In this document: one piece after another, positions 42,380-50,201 of the stretch | Layout: each line of letters opens with the position of its first letter | Numbering within the stretch: the stretch's first letter is position 1 | Source of the DNA: JAIVHA01 sp965367295 | Lineage (GTDB): Bacteria > Pseudomonadota > Gammaproteobacteria > DSM-19610 | Length of the DNA stretch: 64,000 bases | Direction of reading: 5' to 3' | Assembly (NCBI GenBank): GCA_965367295.1 | Contig: CBDUHN010000004.1 | Location: forward strand, 1 to 64,000 | Position numbers and translations under genes: made by a program | The notes under the pieces: model-generated | Told to the model about the DNA's origin: nothing | The model's input: only the letters and a program-made list of their open reading frames with translations | Databases searched by the model: none

Positions 42380-43672
42380 TCATGAAAATGAATCTGCGCG
42401 AATACTGTCATACCACCCCTGAGCATCACGCGCCTCCTTGCGGCGATATTTTTGCGAGGCGTTAAGTGGGCTGGTACCCGAGGCATTGCCTGCCACCGCA
42501 ATTCCCTTGTCGGTAAGCTCGAAGACGCCGGCCACTGATATGCCGTAGTCCGGCGCAATCAAACTGTAACAGGCATTTATAAATGAGGGCTCATCCATGG
42601 ATTGGCCGCTGAGTGTGGCGATCACCGCCATGGCGCAAACTTTCGCCTCTGAATTCGCAGCAGCCGCCGATTTGGGGAGTTTACCGGCGATCGCTGAATC
42701 ACCAATGACATGTACGCCAGTGAGAATTTTCGACTCGAAACTGCGCTGATCTACCGGGCACCAGCCACTACTGTCTGTCAGACCAGCGTTTTCCGCTACC
42801 GCGCCGGCCTTTTGTGGCGGGATGATGTTGATCACATCACCTTTTTGTCGGCCACCATCCGTCTCGACCGTCATCATGCCACTATCGACCGCCATCACAC
42901 GGCCACCCTTGGAGATTGGCACCCATTCAATCATGTTTCCATAATGCGCGGCCCAGCCTTCCATAAACAATTCCTGTTTGGGGAATTTCTCGTTGGCATC
43001 GAGCACCAGAACCTTTGATTTCGGCTTGTGTAGTTTCAGGTAATGGGCAATCAGGCCCGCACGCTCATAAGGTCCGGGCGGGCATCTATAGGGGCCTTGC
43101 GGCACACTGATGATGACGGTGCCGCCATCAGCCATACTTTCCAGTTGGCTGCGTAACAAGAGGGTTTGTGCGCCCGGCTTCCAGGCGTGGGGCATACTCT
43201 GGCTTGCCGCTTCGTCATACCCCTCCAAGTCGCTGTAGCGAAAATCAATACCAGGGGCAACGATGAGCCGATCGTAAGCAAGCTTATCACCGCCTTCGAG
43301 CATGACTTTTCCGGCAGTTGCATCTATGTCGACCACATTGCCGCGTACGGTATCAATTTTGTAGTGTTGGCGCAGGTCACCATACCCCAGCGTAATATCC
43401 TCGAGTGAATTCATGCCGGCCAGAACAGTGTTGCTGAACGGGCCGGTAACATAGCTTTCCTCGCGCTCGACAAGCGTGATAGCAATGTCAGGGTTTGCAC
43501 GTCGCAGGTATTTTGCGGCGGTAGCACCACCGAAGCCGCCGCCGACAATAACGACGCGCTGTCCTTTTGCCTGTGCGAATATCGACGCTGGAAAGCCTAA
43601 TCCACCCAACGTCATCACCGCGCCGCCACTTGCCAGCCAACCGATGAAATCCCTACGTTTCATATTTTTCAT
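42380..43672 (-). CDS. fccB: Flavocytochrome c sulfide dehydrogenase, flavoprotein subunit
   Basis: This 430-residue protein begins with a twin-arginine signal (MKRRDFIGWLASGGAVMTL) followed by an FAD site VVIVGGGFGGATAAKYLRRA. The family's redox cysteines lie in YRCPPGPYER and WCPVDQ. DSAIAGKLPKSAAAANSEAK is also typical. It oxidises sulfide in the periplasm and passes electrons to the haem subunit encoded just upstream. AAGGAG precedes the ATG at 43672. Base composition here looks lower in GC than the neighbours, suggesting transfer. Confidence 0.92.
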   Translation of the reverse strand: MKNMKRRDFIGWLASGGAVMTLGGLGFPASIFAQAKGQRVVIVGGGFGGATAAKYLRRANPDIAITLVEREESYVTGPFSNTVLAGMNSLEDITLGYGDLRQHYKIDTVRGNVVDIDATAGKVMLEGGDKLAYDRLIVAPGIDFRYSDLEGYDEAASQSMPHAWKPGAQTLLLRSQLESMADGGTVIISVPQGPYRCPPGPYERAGLIAHYLKLHKPKSKVLVLDANEKFPKQELFMEGWAAHYGNMIEWVPISKGGRVMAVDSGMMTVETDGGRQKGDVINIIPPQKAGAVAENAGLTDSSGWCPVDQRSFESKILTGVHVIGDSAIAGKLPKSAAAANSEAKVCAMAVIATLSGQSMDEPSFINACYSLIAPDYGISVAGVFELTDKGIAVAGNASGTSPLNASQKYRRKEARDAQGWYDSIRADSFS

Positions 43673-43684
43673 CTGGCACTCTCC

Positions 43685-43993
43685 TTAATTGCGCGGCAGT
43701 GATTCGAAGTACTGCGCCATCAAACGAATCTGTTCCGGGGTATACGCTTTGACAATATGCTGCATGACGCGGCCCTTTCCCTCGCCCTGGAATTCCTGCA
43801 TTTCATCGATAAAGTCTTCGCTGGCCATACCATAGAGTTTTTCTATAGATCCAGAACTCCTGCCGTCCGTGCCATGGCACATGGAACAGGTGTTGGCAAG
43901 CATCTTGGCACTGGGCTCCGCCGCTGATATTGGTGCGGCAAGCGTGACACCAATCAACAGGAGCGCAGGATAGAATGCGCTTTTCGCGTTCAT
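43685..43993 (-). CDS. fccA: Flavocytochrome c sulfide dehydrogenase, cytochrome c subunit
   Basis: This 102-residue periplasmic cytochrome has a signal peptide (ALLLIGVTLAAPISA) and one haem site CSMCH in LANTCSMCHGTDGRSSG. A conserved tail follows with YTPEQIRLMAQYFESLP. It is the monohaem FccA type and accepts electrons from the flavoprotein. Its stop is 12 nt before the fccB start, so they form an operon. The pair is a marker of sulfide-oxidising metabolism. Confidence 0.9.
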   Translation of the reverse strand: MNAKSAFYPALLLIGVTLAAPISAAEPSAKMLANTCSMCHGTDGRSSGSIEKLYGMASEDFIDEMQEFQGEGKGRVMQHIVKAYTPEQIRLMAQYFESLPRN

Positions 43994-44349
43994 AAATATT
44001 GTCCTCCACTACGTTACCTGCCACCTGCGACAGAAAAATATACGGCGCTGCCATGACTGGACGCCGGATCACCCCATTCAATCCGGTTACCCGGCGTTAT
44101 CAGTGGCTACGGGCGCCCCATTGGGCAAGGCTTCCCACTGACCTGCCATCGCAGTGTTTGTGATCCAAGCCAGATGAAGGGAAAGTATAGACCCTGTATC
44201 CGATGCATTTGATGTCTACGGTGAGATGACTCATTTCGATGAAGAATCTGGATGCGACACCCGGCGCTTCAGGCGAGGCCCCGTCGATCCGTGGCCAACA
44301 GGTATCGGGTTTACCTGCCGCCACCGTGCAGTAGCCGCCATTCATCACC
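43994..44349. other. Intergenic region between fccA and the ubi operon
   Basis: No supported gene here. An open frame on the minus strand (44100-44363) encodes an 87-residue Cys-containing peptide with no family features. Its start region overlaps the FNR box at 44350-44363, so I treat it as non-coding. The stretch should hold the divergent promoter of fccAB. Confidence 0.45.
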
Positions 44350-44363
44350 TTGATCCGCATCAA
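44350..44363. promoter_or_regulatory. FNR box upstream of the radical SAM-ubiUV operon
   Basis: TTGATCCGCATCAA matches TTGAT-N4-ATCAA perfectly. Its centre is about 72 nt before the ATG at 44429. A -10-like CATAGT lies at 44386-44391, placing the box near -41.5 of a start around 44398, the classic position for FNR activation. This fits oxygen-independent ubiquinone genes. Confidence 0.75.
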
Positions 44364-44428
44364 GCCGTTCCCGCTGCACCTGTGTCATAGTTCGAAAATT
44401 CCGACCAATAACCGGCGTAATCAATACC

Positions 44429-45316
44429 ATGGCCCTGAGCGATGTTGTGCATACCTACGGGCAGGACCTGCTGCAACGCTATGGCGAGCGGGTGCACAAG
44501 CTCGCCCTGCACGCCGGCTTTACCTGCCCCAACCGCGACGGTAGCAAGGGTGTAGGCGGCTGCAGCTTCTGCAACAACGCCTCCTTCACTCCCGGCGGCC
44601 GTGCCGCTCCCGGCATTGCCGAACAGATCGCCAGCGGTCGCAGCGTGATCCGAAAACGCACCGGCGCGCAACGCTACATCGCCTACTTTCAAGCCTATAC
44701 CAACACCTATGCCGACCTGCTCCAGCTACGCAGGCAATACGATCAGGCACTGGCGGAACCCGATGTCATCGGCCTGTCCGTCGGTACCCGGCCCGACTGC
44801 GTGGCGCCGGAGGTGCTTGACCTGTTGTGTGAATATCAACAGCAGGGATACGAGGTGTGGCTGGAACTGGGCCTGCAGTCGGCCTTTGACGCCACCCTGG
44901 AACGGGTCAATCGCGGCCATGGGTTCGCCGAATATCGTGACACCCTGCTTGCTGCCCGCCGGCGCGGCATCCCGGTCTGCACCCACCTGATCATCGGCCT
45001 GCCGGGCGAGGGAATGGCGCATGCCCGCCAGACCCTGGAACAGGTGCTGGACCTCGGCGTGGATGGCCTCAAGCTGCACCCCCTGCACGTGGTGAAGGGC
45101 ACGCAACTGGCCAACGAGTGGCGACGCGGTGAATACCGGCCGCTGGCATTCGACACCTACATCGAGATCGCCGCCGAACTCATCCGCAACACACCGGACG
45201 AGGTGGTGTATCACCGCGTCACCGGTACCGCATCGCAACAGTTGTTGCTGGCTCCGGACTGGTGCCACAAGAAATGGGCGGTGCTGAACGGCATCGAAGC
45301 GAGACTGAAACACTGA
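44429..45316 (+). CDS. TIGR01212/YhcC-type radical SAM protein
   Basis: This 295-residue protein has the family pattern HAGFTCPNRDGSKGVGGCSFCNNASF, with the cluster cysteines C-x11-C-x2-C (about C33, C45, C48). QAYTNTYADLLQLRRQYDQAL, GLSVGTRPDCV and LHPLHVVKGTQLA follow. YhcC-type enzymes are conserved but without a firmly known substrate. Its stop overlaps the ubiU start by 1 nt, so it heads the operon with ubiU-ubiV under the FNR box. A link to anaerobic tRNA or quinone modification is conceivable but unproved. Confidence 0.87.
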   Translation: MALSDVVHTYGQDLLQRYGERVHKLALHAGFTCPNRDGSKGVGGCSFCNNASFTPGGRAAPGIAEQIASGRSVIRKRTGAQRYIAYFQAYTNTYADLLQLRRQYDQALAEPDVIGLSVGTRPDCVAPEVLDLLCEYQQQGYEVWLELGLQSAFDATLERVNRGHGFAEYRDTLLAARRRGIPVCTHLIIGLPGEGMAHARQTLEQVLDLGVDGLKLHPLHVVKGTQLANEWRRGEYRPLAFDTYIEIAAELIRNTPDEVVYHRVTGTASQQLLLAPDWCHKKWAVLNGIEARLKH

Positions 45317-46332
45317 TGTCTGCGTTGCCGGACAAAATGGAACTGGTATGTCCCGCCGGCAATCTGCCGGCTTTGAAGCAAGCAGTGGACCAGGGAGCAG
45401 ATGCTGTCTACATCGGCTTTCGCGATGCCACCAATGCGCGCCATTTCGCCGGCCTCAATTTCAACCTGGCGGATATGCAAAAGGGCATCGACTACGCCCA
45501 TCAGCACGGCACCCGGGTCTTCATTGCCATCAACACCTATCCGCAACCGGCGGGCTGGGCGCAATGGCGCCAGGCGGTGGACCAGGCTGCAAGACTGCAG
45601 GTGGATGCACTGATCATCGCCGATATCGGCGTACTCGATTATGCCACCGAGCGCTGGCCCGACCTGCGCCGCCATCTGTCGGTACAGGCCTCCGCCACCA
45701 ATCCCGAGGCCATTGCCTTCTACCACCAGCAGTTCGGCATTCAGCGGGTGGTGGTGCCACGGGTGCTGTCGCTGCGCCAGGTGGCCAGCCTGGTGAAACA
45801 GAGCCCGGTGGCCATCGAGGTGTTCGGCTTCGGCAGCCTGTGCGTGATGGTGGAAGGCCGCTGCCTGCTGTCATCCTATGCCACCGGCGAATCCCCCAAC
45901 AGTTGCGGCGCCTGTTCGCCGGCCCGTTACGTGGAATGGCGGGAAACCGGGACACACCTGGAAACCCGCCTCGGCGGTATCCTCATCGACCGCCATGCCA
46001 ATGGTGAACCGGCCGGTTATCCAACCCTGTGCAAGGGCCGTTTCGAGGCCGGCGGCCACACCTACTACGCACTGGAGGAGCCCACCAGCCTCAATACCCT
46101 GGAGCTGCTGCCGCAACTGCTGCAGGCCGGTGTGCAGGCCATCAAACTCGAAGGACGCCAGCGCAGCCCGGCCTATATTGCCCGGGTGGCACGGGTCTGG
46201 CGCGCCGCCCTGGATGCCCTGCACCGTGACCCCGCCCGGTTCCATGCCGACCCAAACTGGCTGCAGGAACTCGGCCGGGTGTCCGAAGGCGCCCAGACCA
46301 CCCTTGGCGCCTATCACCGTCCCTGGCAATGA
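45316..46332 (+). CDS. ubiU: UbiU, U32 peptidase-family protein of oxygen-independent ubiquinone synthesis
   Basis: This 338-residue protein begins with MELVCPAGNLPALKQAVDQG-like residues, followed by DAVYIGF and NARHFAGLNF. The [4Fe-4S]-binding cysteines lie in FGSLCVMVEGRCLLSSYATG, SCGAC and TLCKGRF. UbiU and UbiV together hydroxylate the ubiquinone ring without oxygen. ATG 45316 overlaps the preceding TGA; ATG 45337 would also give the family start. UbiV follows with a 4-nt overlap. Confidence 0.92.
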   Translation: MSALPDKMELVCPAGNLPALKQAVDQGADAVYIGFRDATNARHFAGLNFNLADMQKGIDYAHQHGTRVFIAINTYPQPAGWAQWRQAVDQAARLQVDALIIADIGVLDYATERWPDLRRHLSVQASATNPEAIAFYHQQFGIQRVVVPRVLSLRQVASLVKQSPVAIEVFGFGSLCVMVEGRCLLSSYATGESPNSCGACSPARYVEWRETGTHLETRLGGILIDRHANGEPAGYPTLCKGRFEAGGHTYYALEEPTSLNTLELLPQLLQAGVQAIKLEGRQRSPAYIARVARVWRAALDALHRDPARFHADPNWLQELGRVSEGAQTTLGAYHRPWQ

Positions 46333-47243
46333 ACAGCACCCGTCTCCCGCGCCTGTCCCTTGGTCCCCTGCTGTACTACTGGCCGCGCCAGCAGTTGCTG
46401 GATTTCTATGAACAGATGGCCGACAGTCCTGTCGACATCATCTATCTAGGCGAGACCGTATGCAGTAAACGCCGCGCCCTGCGCTGGGAAGACTGGCTGG
46501 CGCTGGCGCAACGCCTGCAACAGGCGGGCAAGGAGGTGGTACTCTCCACCCTCACCCTGATCGAGGCGGATTCGGAACTGCGTTATCTGCAACGCATCTG
46601 CGACAACGGCCAATTCCCGGTGGAGGCCAATGATCTGGCTGCCGTGCAGCACCTGCAGGGCCGCCCCTTCGTCACCGGCCCCAGTATCAACCTTTACAAT
46701 CACCGCGCACTGCAGCGCCTGCGCAAGCTCGGCCTGCAACGCTGGGTACTGCCACTGGAACTATCGCACGACACCCTGGCGGACCTGCTGCGCGAACGGG
46801 ACCCCGGGCTGGAAGTAGAGGTATTTGTCTACGGACGTATGCCGCTGGCCTATTCGGCGCGCTGCTTCACCGCCCGTGCCCACAACCTGCCCAAGGATGA
46901 CTGCCAGTTCCGCTGCCTGGATTACAGTGACGGCCTGACCCTGCGTACCCAGGAGCAGGAACCCTTCCTGTCCCTCAACGGCATCCAGACCCAGTCCGCC
47001 AGCCGCTGCAACCTGCTCGCCGCGATCCCCGAATTACACCGACTGGGGGTGGATGTATTGCGTATCAGTCCGCAATCACGCCATACGGAGCGGGTAATCG
47101 AAACTTTCCATCGCTGCCTGCACCATCCCGACGCTATCGGGCCGGGCATCGAAACCCTGCAGGGCCTGAGCCCCGATCAAGACTGTGATGGCTATTGGTA
47201 CGGTGGCGCCGGAATCCAGCATCAGGCGGAATGCGACAGCTGA
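46329..47243 (+). CDS. ubiV: UbiV, partner of UbiU in oxygen-independent ubiquinone synthesis
   Basis: This 304-residue U32-family protein has LSLGPLLYYWPRQQLLDFYE and YLGETVCSKRRALRWEDW. The remaining Fe-S cysteines lie in SARCFTARAHNLPKDDCQFRC. It pairs with UbiU. The gene start overlaps the ubiU stop (ATGA). Its 3' end overlaps that of convergent ubiT by 22 nt, so the two transcripts are antisense there. Confidence 0.92.
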   Translation: MNSTRLPRLSLGPLLYYWPRQQLLDFYEQMADSPVDIIYLGETVCSKRRALRWEDWLALAQRLQQAGKEVVLSTLTLIEADSELRYLQRICDNGQFPVEANDLAAVQHLQGRPFVTGPSINLYNHRALQRLRKLGLQRWVLPLELSHDTLADLLRERDPGLEVEVFVYGRMPLAYSARCFTARAHNLPKDDCQFRCLDYSDGLTLRTQEQEPFLSLNGIQTQSASRCNLLAAIPELHRLGVDVLRISPQSRHTERVIETFHRCLHHPDAIGPGIETLQGLSPDQDCDGYWYGGAGIQHQAECDS

Positions 47244-47689
47244 TCATTGATACGCTGCAACAGATGCAGCAGGGCCGACGGCGGCTCCTGGGCATCGAGG
47301 AAATTTTTCACCTGCAGGCCCAGCTCGGTATCCCCCTGCAGACGCAGCCGACGGGAGAAAAACAGGGTATCCGGATCTTCCTGCCGGCTGGCCAGCTGCA
47401 GGAATTCCGCCCAGCCACCTTCGATCGACACATCGGCGGCAGACACCCGTGAAATGCAGAAGCCGTGGTCATCCAGGCTGATACGGCAGCACACCCGCAG
47501 ATCGCGGACCTGGATCTCCAGTGTCCTGCCGCGCAGGAACTCACATTCCCCTTCGCGCAGCGGTTGTGCGAACAATCGATTGCAGACCAGCGCCAGGGCG
47601 CGGCTGTGTGTCGACACCGGCATCATGCCGAGTGGGCGGGAAAGAATCGCGGCAATCCTGCGTGGCATGAAAGATGGGATCATCGGCAT
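47222..47689 (-). CDS. ubiT: UbiT, SCP2-domain accessory protein of oxygen-independent ubiquinone synthesis
   Basis: This 155-residue SCP2-like protein has NRLFAQPLREGECEFLRGRTLEIQVRDL, then RISLDDHG and SRQEDPDTLFFSRRLRLQGDTELGLQVKNFLDA, as in UbiT/YhbT. UbiT binds lipid intermediates and supports UbiU/UbiV. GGAG lies 5 nt before the ATG at 47689. An FNR box lies 30 nt upstream of that ATG. It is convergent with ubiV and overlaps it by 22 nt. Confidence 0.9.
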   Translation of the reverse strand: MPMIPSFMPRRIAAILSRPLGMMPVSTHSRALALVCNRLFAQPLREGECEFLRGRTLEIQVRDLRVCCRISLDDHGFCISRVSAADVSIEGGWAEFLQLASRQEDPDTLFFSRRLRLQGDTELGLQVKNFLDAQEPPSALLHLLQRINDQLSHSA

Positions 47690-47718
47690 AGTATCTCCAT
47701 CTGTATACCCGGCTGTAT

Positions 47719-47732
47719 TTGATCCGGATCAA
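47719..47732. promoter_or_regulatory. FNR box between ubiT and a methyltransferase gene
   Basis: TTGATCCGGATCAA is a perfect TTGAT-N4-ATCAA site. For the + strand methyltransferase (ATG 47806) it sits near -41.5 of a start at ~47767, with a possible -10 TACCAT at 47758-47763. For ubiT it lies only 30 nt from the start codon, so any ubiT promoter would be very short-leadered or placed differently. Confidence 0.72.
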
Positions 47733-47805
47733 GACCATCACCCGGCCTGGTAGCCCCTACCATGGAACCGGCCTACACTGACGAGCAGCTAACAAAAGGC
47801 AGCCC

Positions 47806-48417
47806 ATGGATCGCAAACAACACTGGGAACAGGTCTACCGGCAGCGGCAGCATGATGAAGTCAGCTGGTACCAGCCGGAACCCGTCCTGTCGCTGCAACT
47901 CATCGAGGCCTGCCACCTGGCACCGGATGCCGCGATCATCGATATCGGTGGCGGTGCCTCCACACTGGTGGATCGGCTGCTCACGCGCAGCCATCGCAAC
48001 CTGAGTGTACTCGATATTTCCGGCCAGGCATTACAGATAGCGCGACAGCGGCTCGGGGCCAACGCAAGTGGGATCCACTGGCTGGAATGCGATATCCGCT
48101 ACTTCCAGGCACCCCAGCGCTACCAGCTCTGGCATGATCGCGCGGTATTTCATTTCCTGACCGATGCTGCGGATCGCCGCGGCTACCTTGATGCACTCGA
48201 AAACAGCCTGCACGACGAAGGCTACCTGATTATTGCCAGCTTCACGAAAAGCGGCCCCCGCAAGTGCAGCGGGTTGGATATCGTGCAATACGATGCCGAA
48301 TCGCTGAGCCGGGAAGTAGGCGAAGGTTTCAGGCTGCTGCGTGCGGAAGCGGAAATCCACCGTACGCCCGGGGGTGCCGAACAGGCATTCCAGTACTGCC
48401 TGTTCCAGCGCGCCTGA
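47806..48417 (+). CDS. Class I SAM-dependent methyltransferase
   Basis: This 203-residue protein starts with WEQVYRQRQHDEVSWYQPEP, then the SAM-binding motif IIDIGGGASTLVDRLL and WHDRAVFHFLT. FTKSGPRKCSGLDIVQYDAESLSREVG near the C-terminus carries the GP-x-x-CSGL motif seen in thiol-type methyltransferase-like proteins. The substrate is unknown. Its position next to an FNR box suggests anaerobic induction. Confidence 0.85.
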   Translation: MDRKQHWEQVYRQRQHDEVSWYQPEPVLSLQLIEACHLAPDAAIIDIGGGASTLVDRLLTRSHRNLSVLDISGQALQIARQRLGANASGIHWLECDIRYFQAPQRYQLWHDRAVFHFLTDAADRRGYLDALENSLHDEGYLIIASFTKSGPRKCSGLDIVQYDAESLSREVGEGFRLLRAEAEIHRTPGGAEQAFQYCLFQRA

Positions 48418-48495
48418 ACCAGGCAATAAACCAACCCGGAGTACCCTTGGGACAGGCCGGGTCTGCCCCGGAAGGATGAAGGAACCAGCGGCCCC

Positions 48496-48876
48496 TTACT
48501 TCTGCTGCAGCAGGGGTTCCAGCTCCGTCATAGTGACCGGCTGCTGCAATACGGCATGCAGCGGAAAGATGTCGTTAAGCTTGTCCACATAGCGCCGTTC
48601 GGCTTTCTCAACCAGCACGATAACCCTGGCCTCGGGCGCGTATTTCTGCAGGGAATAGAGCAGCACATCGAGATTGCTGATATTCACGCCGGCATAGTTA
48701 TTTCCATAACCATAAAAGAACTCGGCGACAATCATGTCGGGCGCCTGTTTCTTTACCTGGCTTATGGCCTTGCGCATGGAGGTCAGACGCACCTCGGCGA
48801 TCTGCAGGCGACGATAGAGCGCAGAAAAATCCGGATGCCGGGGAGACTCCATAATGGAAAACAGTGTAGTGGACAT
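48496..48876 (-). CDS. Uncharacterised protein with a receiver-like fold
   Basis: This 126-residue protein alternates hydrophobic strands and helices (APDMIVAEFFYGYG, EARVIVLVEKAE, AVLQQPVTMTELEPLLQQ), resembling a response-regulator receiver. It lacks the canonical acidic pocket, so it would be a pseudo-receiver. I do not recognise a named family. It lies 12 nt from the PLDc_N gene on the same strand. Confidence 0.6.
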   Translation of the reverse strand: MSTTLFSIMESPRHPDFSALYRRLQIAEVRLTSMRKAISQVKKQAPDMIVAEFFYGYGNNYAGVNISNLDVLLYSLQKYAPEARVIVLVEKAERRYVDKLNDIFPLHAVLQQPVTMTELEPLLQQK

Positions 48877-48888
48877 CTGACTAGCGCT

Positions 48889-49077
48889 TCACACGGCGCC
48901 CTTGCGGGGCCCGAGCAGAAACCAGATCAGCACACCCAACACCGGAAACAGCAGCACCAGTACCGACCAGAGTACCTTGCTGCCCGTGGTCGCGGCGCTC
49001 TGCACAATCTGGATCAGGGCATAGACCACCGCTACCAGTAACAACAGCCCGAGCAGGCCATTCACTTCCATCTGCAT
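48889..49077 (-). CDS. Small PLDc_N-domain membrane protein
   Basis: This 62-residue protein has two membrane helices (LLGLLLLVAVVYALIQIVQSA and VLWSVLVLLFPVLGVLIWFLLGPRK). It matches the PLDc_N domain, which also occurs at the start of cardiolipin synthases. GGAG precedes the ATG at 49077. It sits in a tight same-strand string with pldA and the receiver-like gene. Confidence 0.8.
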   Translation of the reverse strand: MQMEVNGLLGLLLLVAVVYALIQIVQSAATTGSKVLWSVLVLLFPVLGVLIWFLLGPRKGAV

Positions 49078-49102
49078 ACTCGTCTCCTATTCCGTTTATC
49101 AT

Positions 49103-50119
49103 CTACAGCCAGTCGGTCAGCATGAGCCCCATGCCCAGGCGGTTCGTGGAGTCATCGTAGTCGAGCAGGCTTTCCCCATAGCCATTGAAATACTGCACAT
49201 AGAATTTCAGGCGATCCGAAATGGGATGACTCCAGTCCAGCTGAATGGCACCGTGATTATGGTCCTGCTTGAGATTATTGCGCAGCATGACGCTAAAGGT
49301 CTGCTGTTTCCATTTATAGAAACCATACAGTTCGAAGTGACCCAGGTAATCCTCGATATCCGGATTATCGTCCTGATCAGCATCTTCCGGGATCCGCGCC
49401 CAGAGTCGCAAGGCCGAGGCAAAATTCCCCTTGTCCACCATAAAGGTCGCATAGACCCGGTTCCAGCTGCGGGACAGCGGCTCCGACCGTCCGTTGGATT
49501 GATGCACCACGCCGACACGCATCTGCCTACTATGAAAACCCAGCAAATCCAGGTCGGGGTGAAGGATGACCCCCAACTCCGGTTCGTAATCCACCTCGCG
49601 GAATGGCGAGGAGTCGTCGGTATTATAGAGCTGCCACCAGGCCACCTGGGTATAGGCCGCATACAGGTCGATGGGCAGTTCGAACATTTTGCGCCAGATA
49701 TCGAATTCCAGGCTGAGCTGGAACTTGGCCTCGGCATGATCGATCCCCGGCTCGCCGCCGGTGCTATCGATATGGGCGTTATTGGGGCTGCTATTCATGG
49801 TCAGCGGCAGAAAATAGTTGGGCCGGTAGGGCGTCATCGCAAACCAGTTCCGGCTCGCCGCCTCGCTTTGCAGAATACGCTCCTCCACCGCCGACGCCTG
49901 CTCGGGCGGCGGCAGGGTGGCCGTGGCGGGCGGTTCCAGCTTCGGGCCCGACTCCCCCACCACGTCTGCCAATGCGTCATAGCAGGCCAGGCGCTGCACA
50001 TCCTCGGCAATGACCGCACATTGCAGGAAGGGATCGGATTCGGCATGCACCGGCAGAGACAACAGGGCCAGACCCAGCCACAGGCCACGACCAGACAGGG
50101 AAAGATCGCAGGAAAACAT
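49103..50119 (-). CDS. pldA: Outer-membrane phospholipase A
   Basis: This 338-residue protein has a signal peptide (LWLGLALLSLPVHA) and a C-terminal beta-barrel. The PldA catalytic signature is VVHQSNGRSEPLSRSWNR, with His206, Ser208 and Asn220 at the same spacing as in Escherichia coli PldA. It hydrolyses mislocalised phospholipids in the outer leaflet. ATG 50119 is preferred over 50164 and 50257, which add sequence before the signal peptide. It ends in TDWL. It lies downstream of the CDF gene, possibly in one operon. Confidence 0.88.
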   Translation of the reverse strand: MFSCDLSLSGRGLWLGLALLSLPVHAESDPFLQCAVIAEDVQRLACYDALADVVGESGPKLEPPATATLPPPEQASAVEERILQSEAASRNWFAMTPYRPNYFLPLTMNSSPNNAHIDSTGGEPGIDHAEAKFQLSLEFDIWRKMFELPIDLYAAYTQVAWWQLYNTDDSSPFREVDYEPELGVILHPDLDLLGFHSRQMRVGVVHQSNGRSEPLSRSWNRVYATFMVDKGNFASALRLWARIPEDADQDDNPDIEDYLGHFELYGFYKWKQQTFSVMLRNNLKQDHNHGAIQLDWSHPISDRLKFYVQYFNGYGESLLDYDDSTNRLGMGLMLTDWL

Positions 50120-50201
50120 GTCTTGTACTCGAAAAATATCCACGGATAACGGGTGGGTGACCATCACAGTATAACAGCGCTCATCCCGCGGATGGCCATG
50201 C

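Noticed and set aside
44100..44363. An 87-codon minus-strand frame
   Set aside because: No family features and no good ribosome-binding site; its start region overlaps a perfect FNR box that better explains the sequence.
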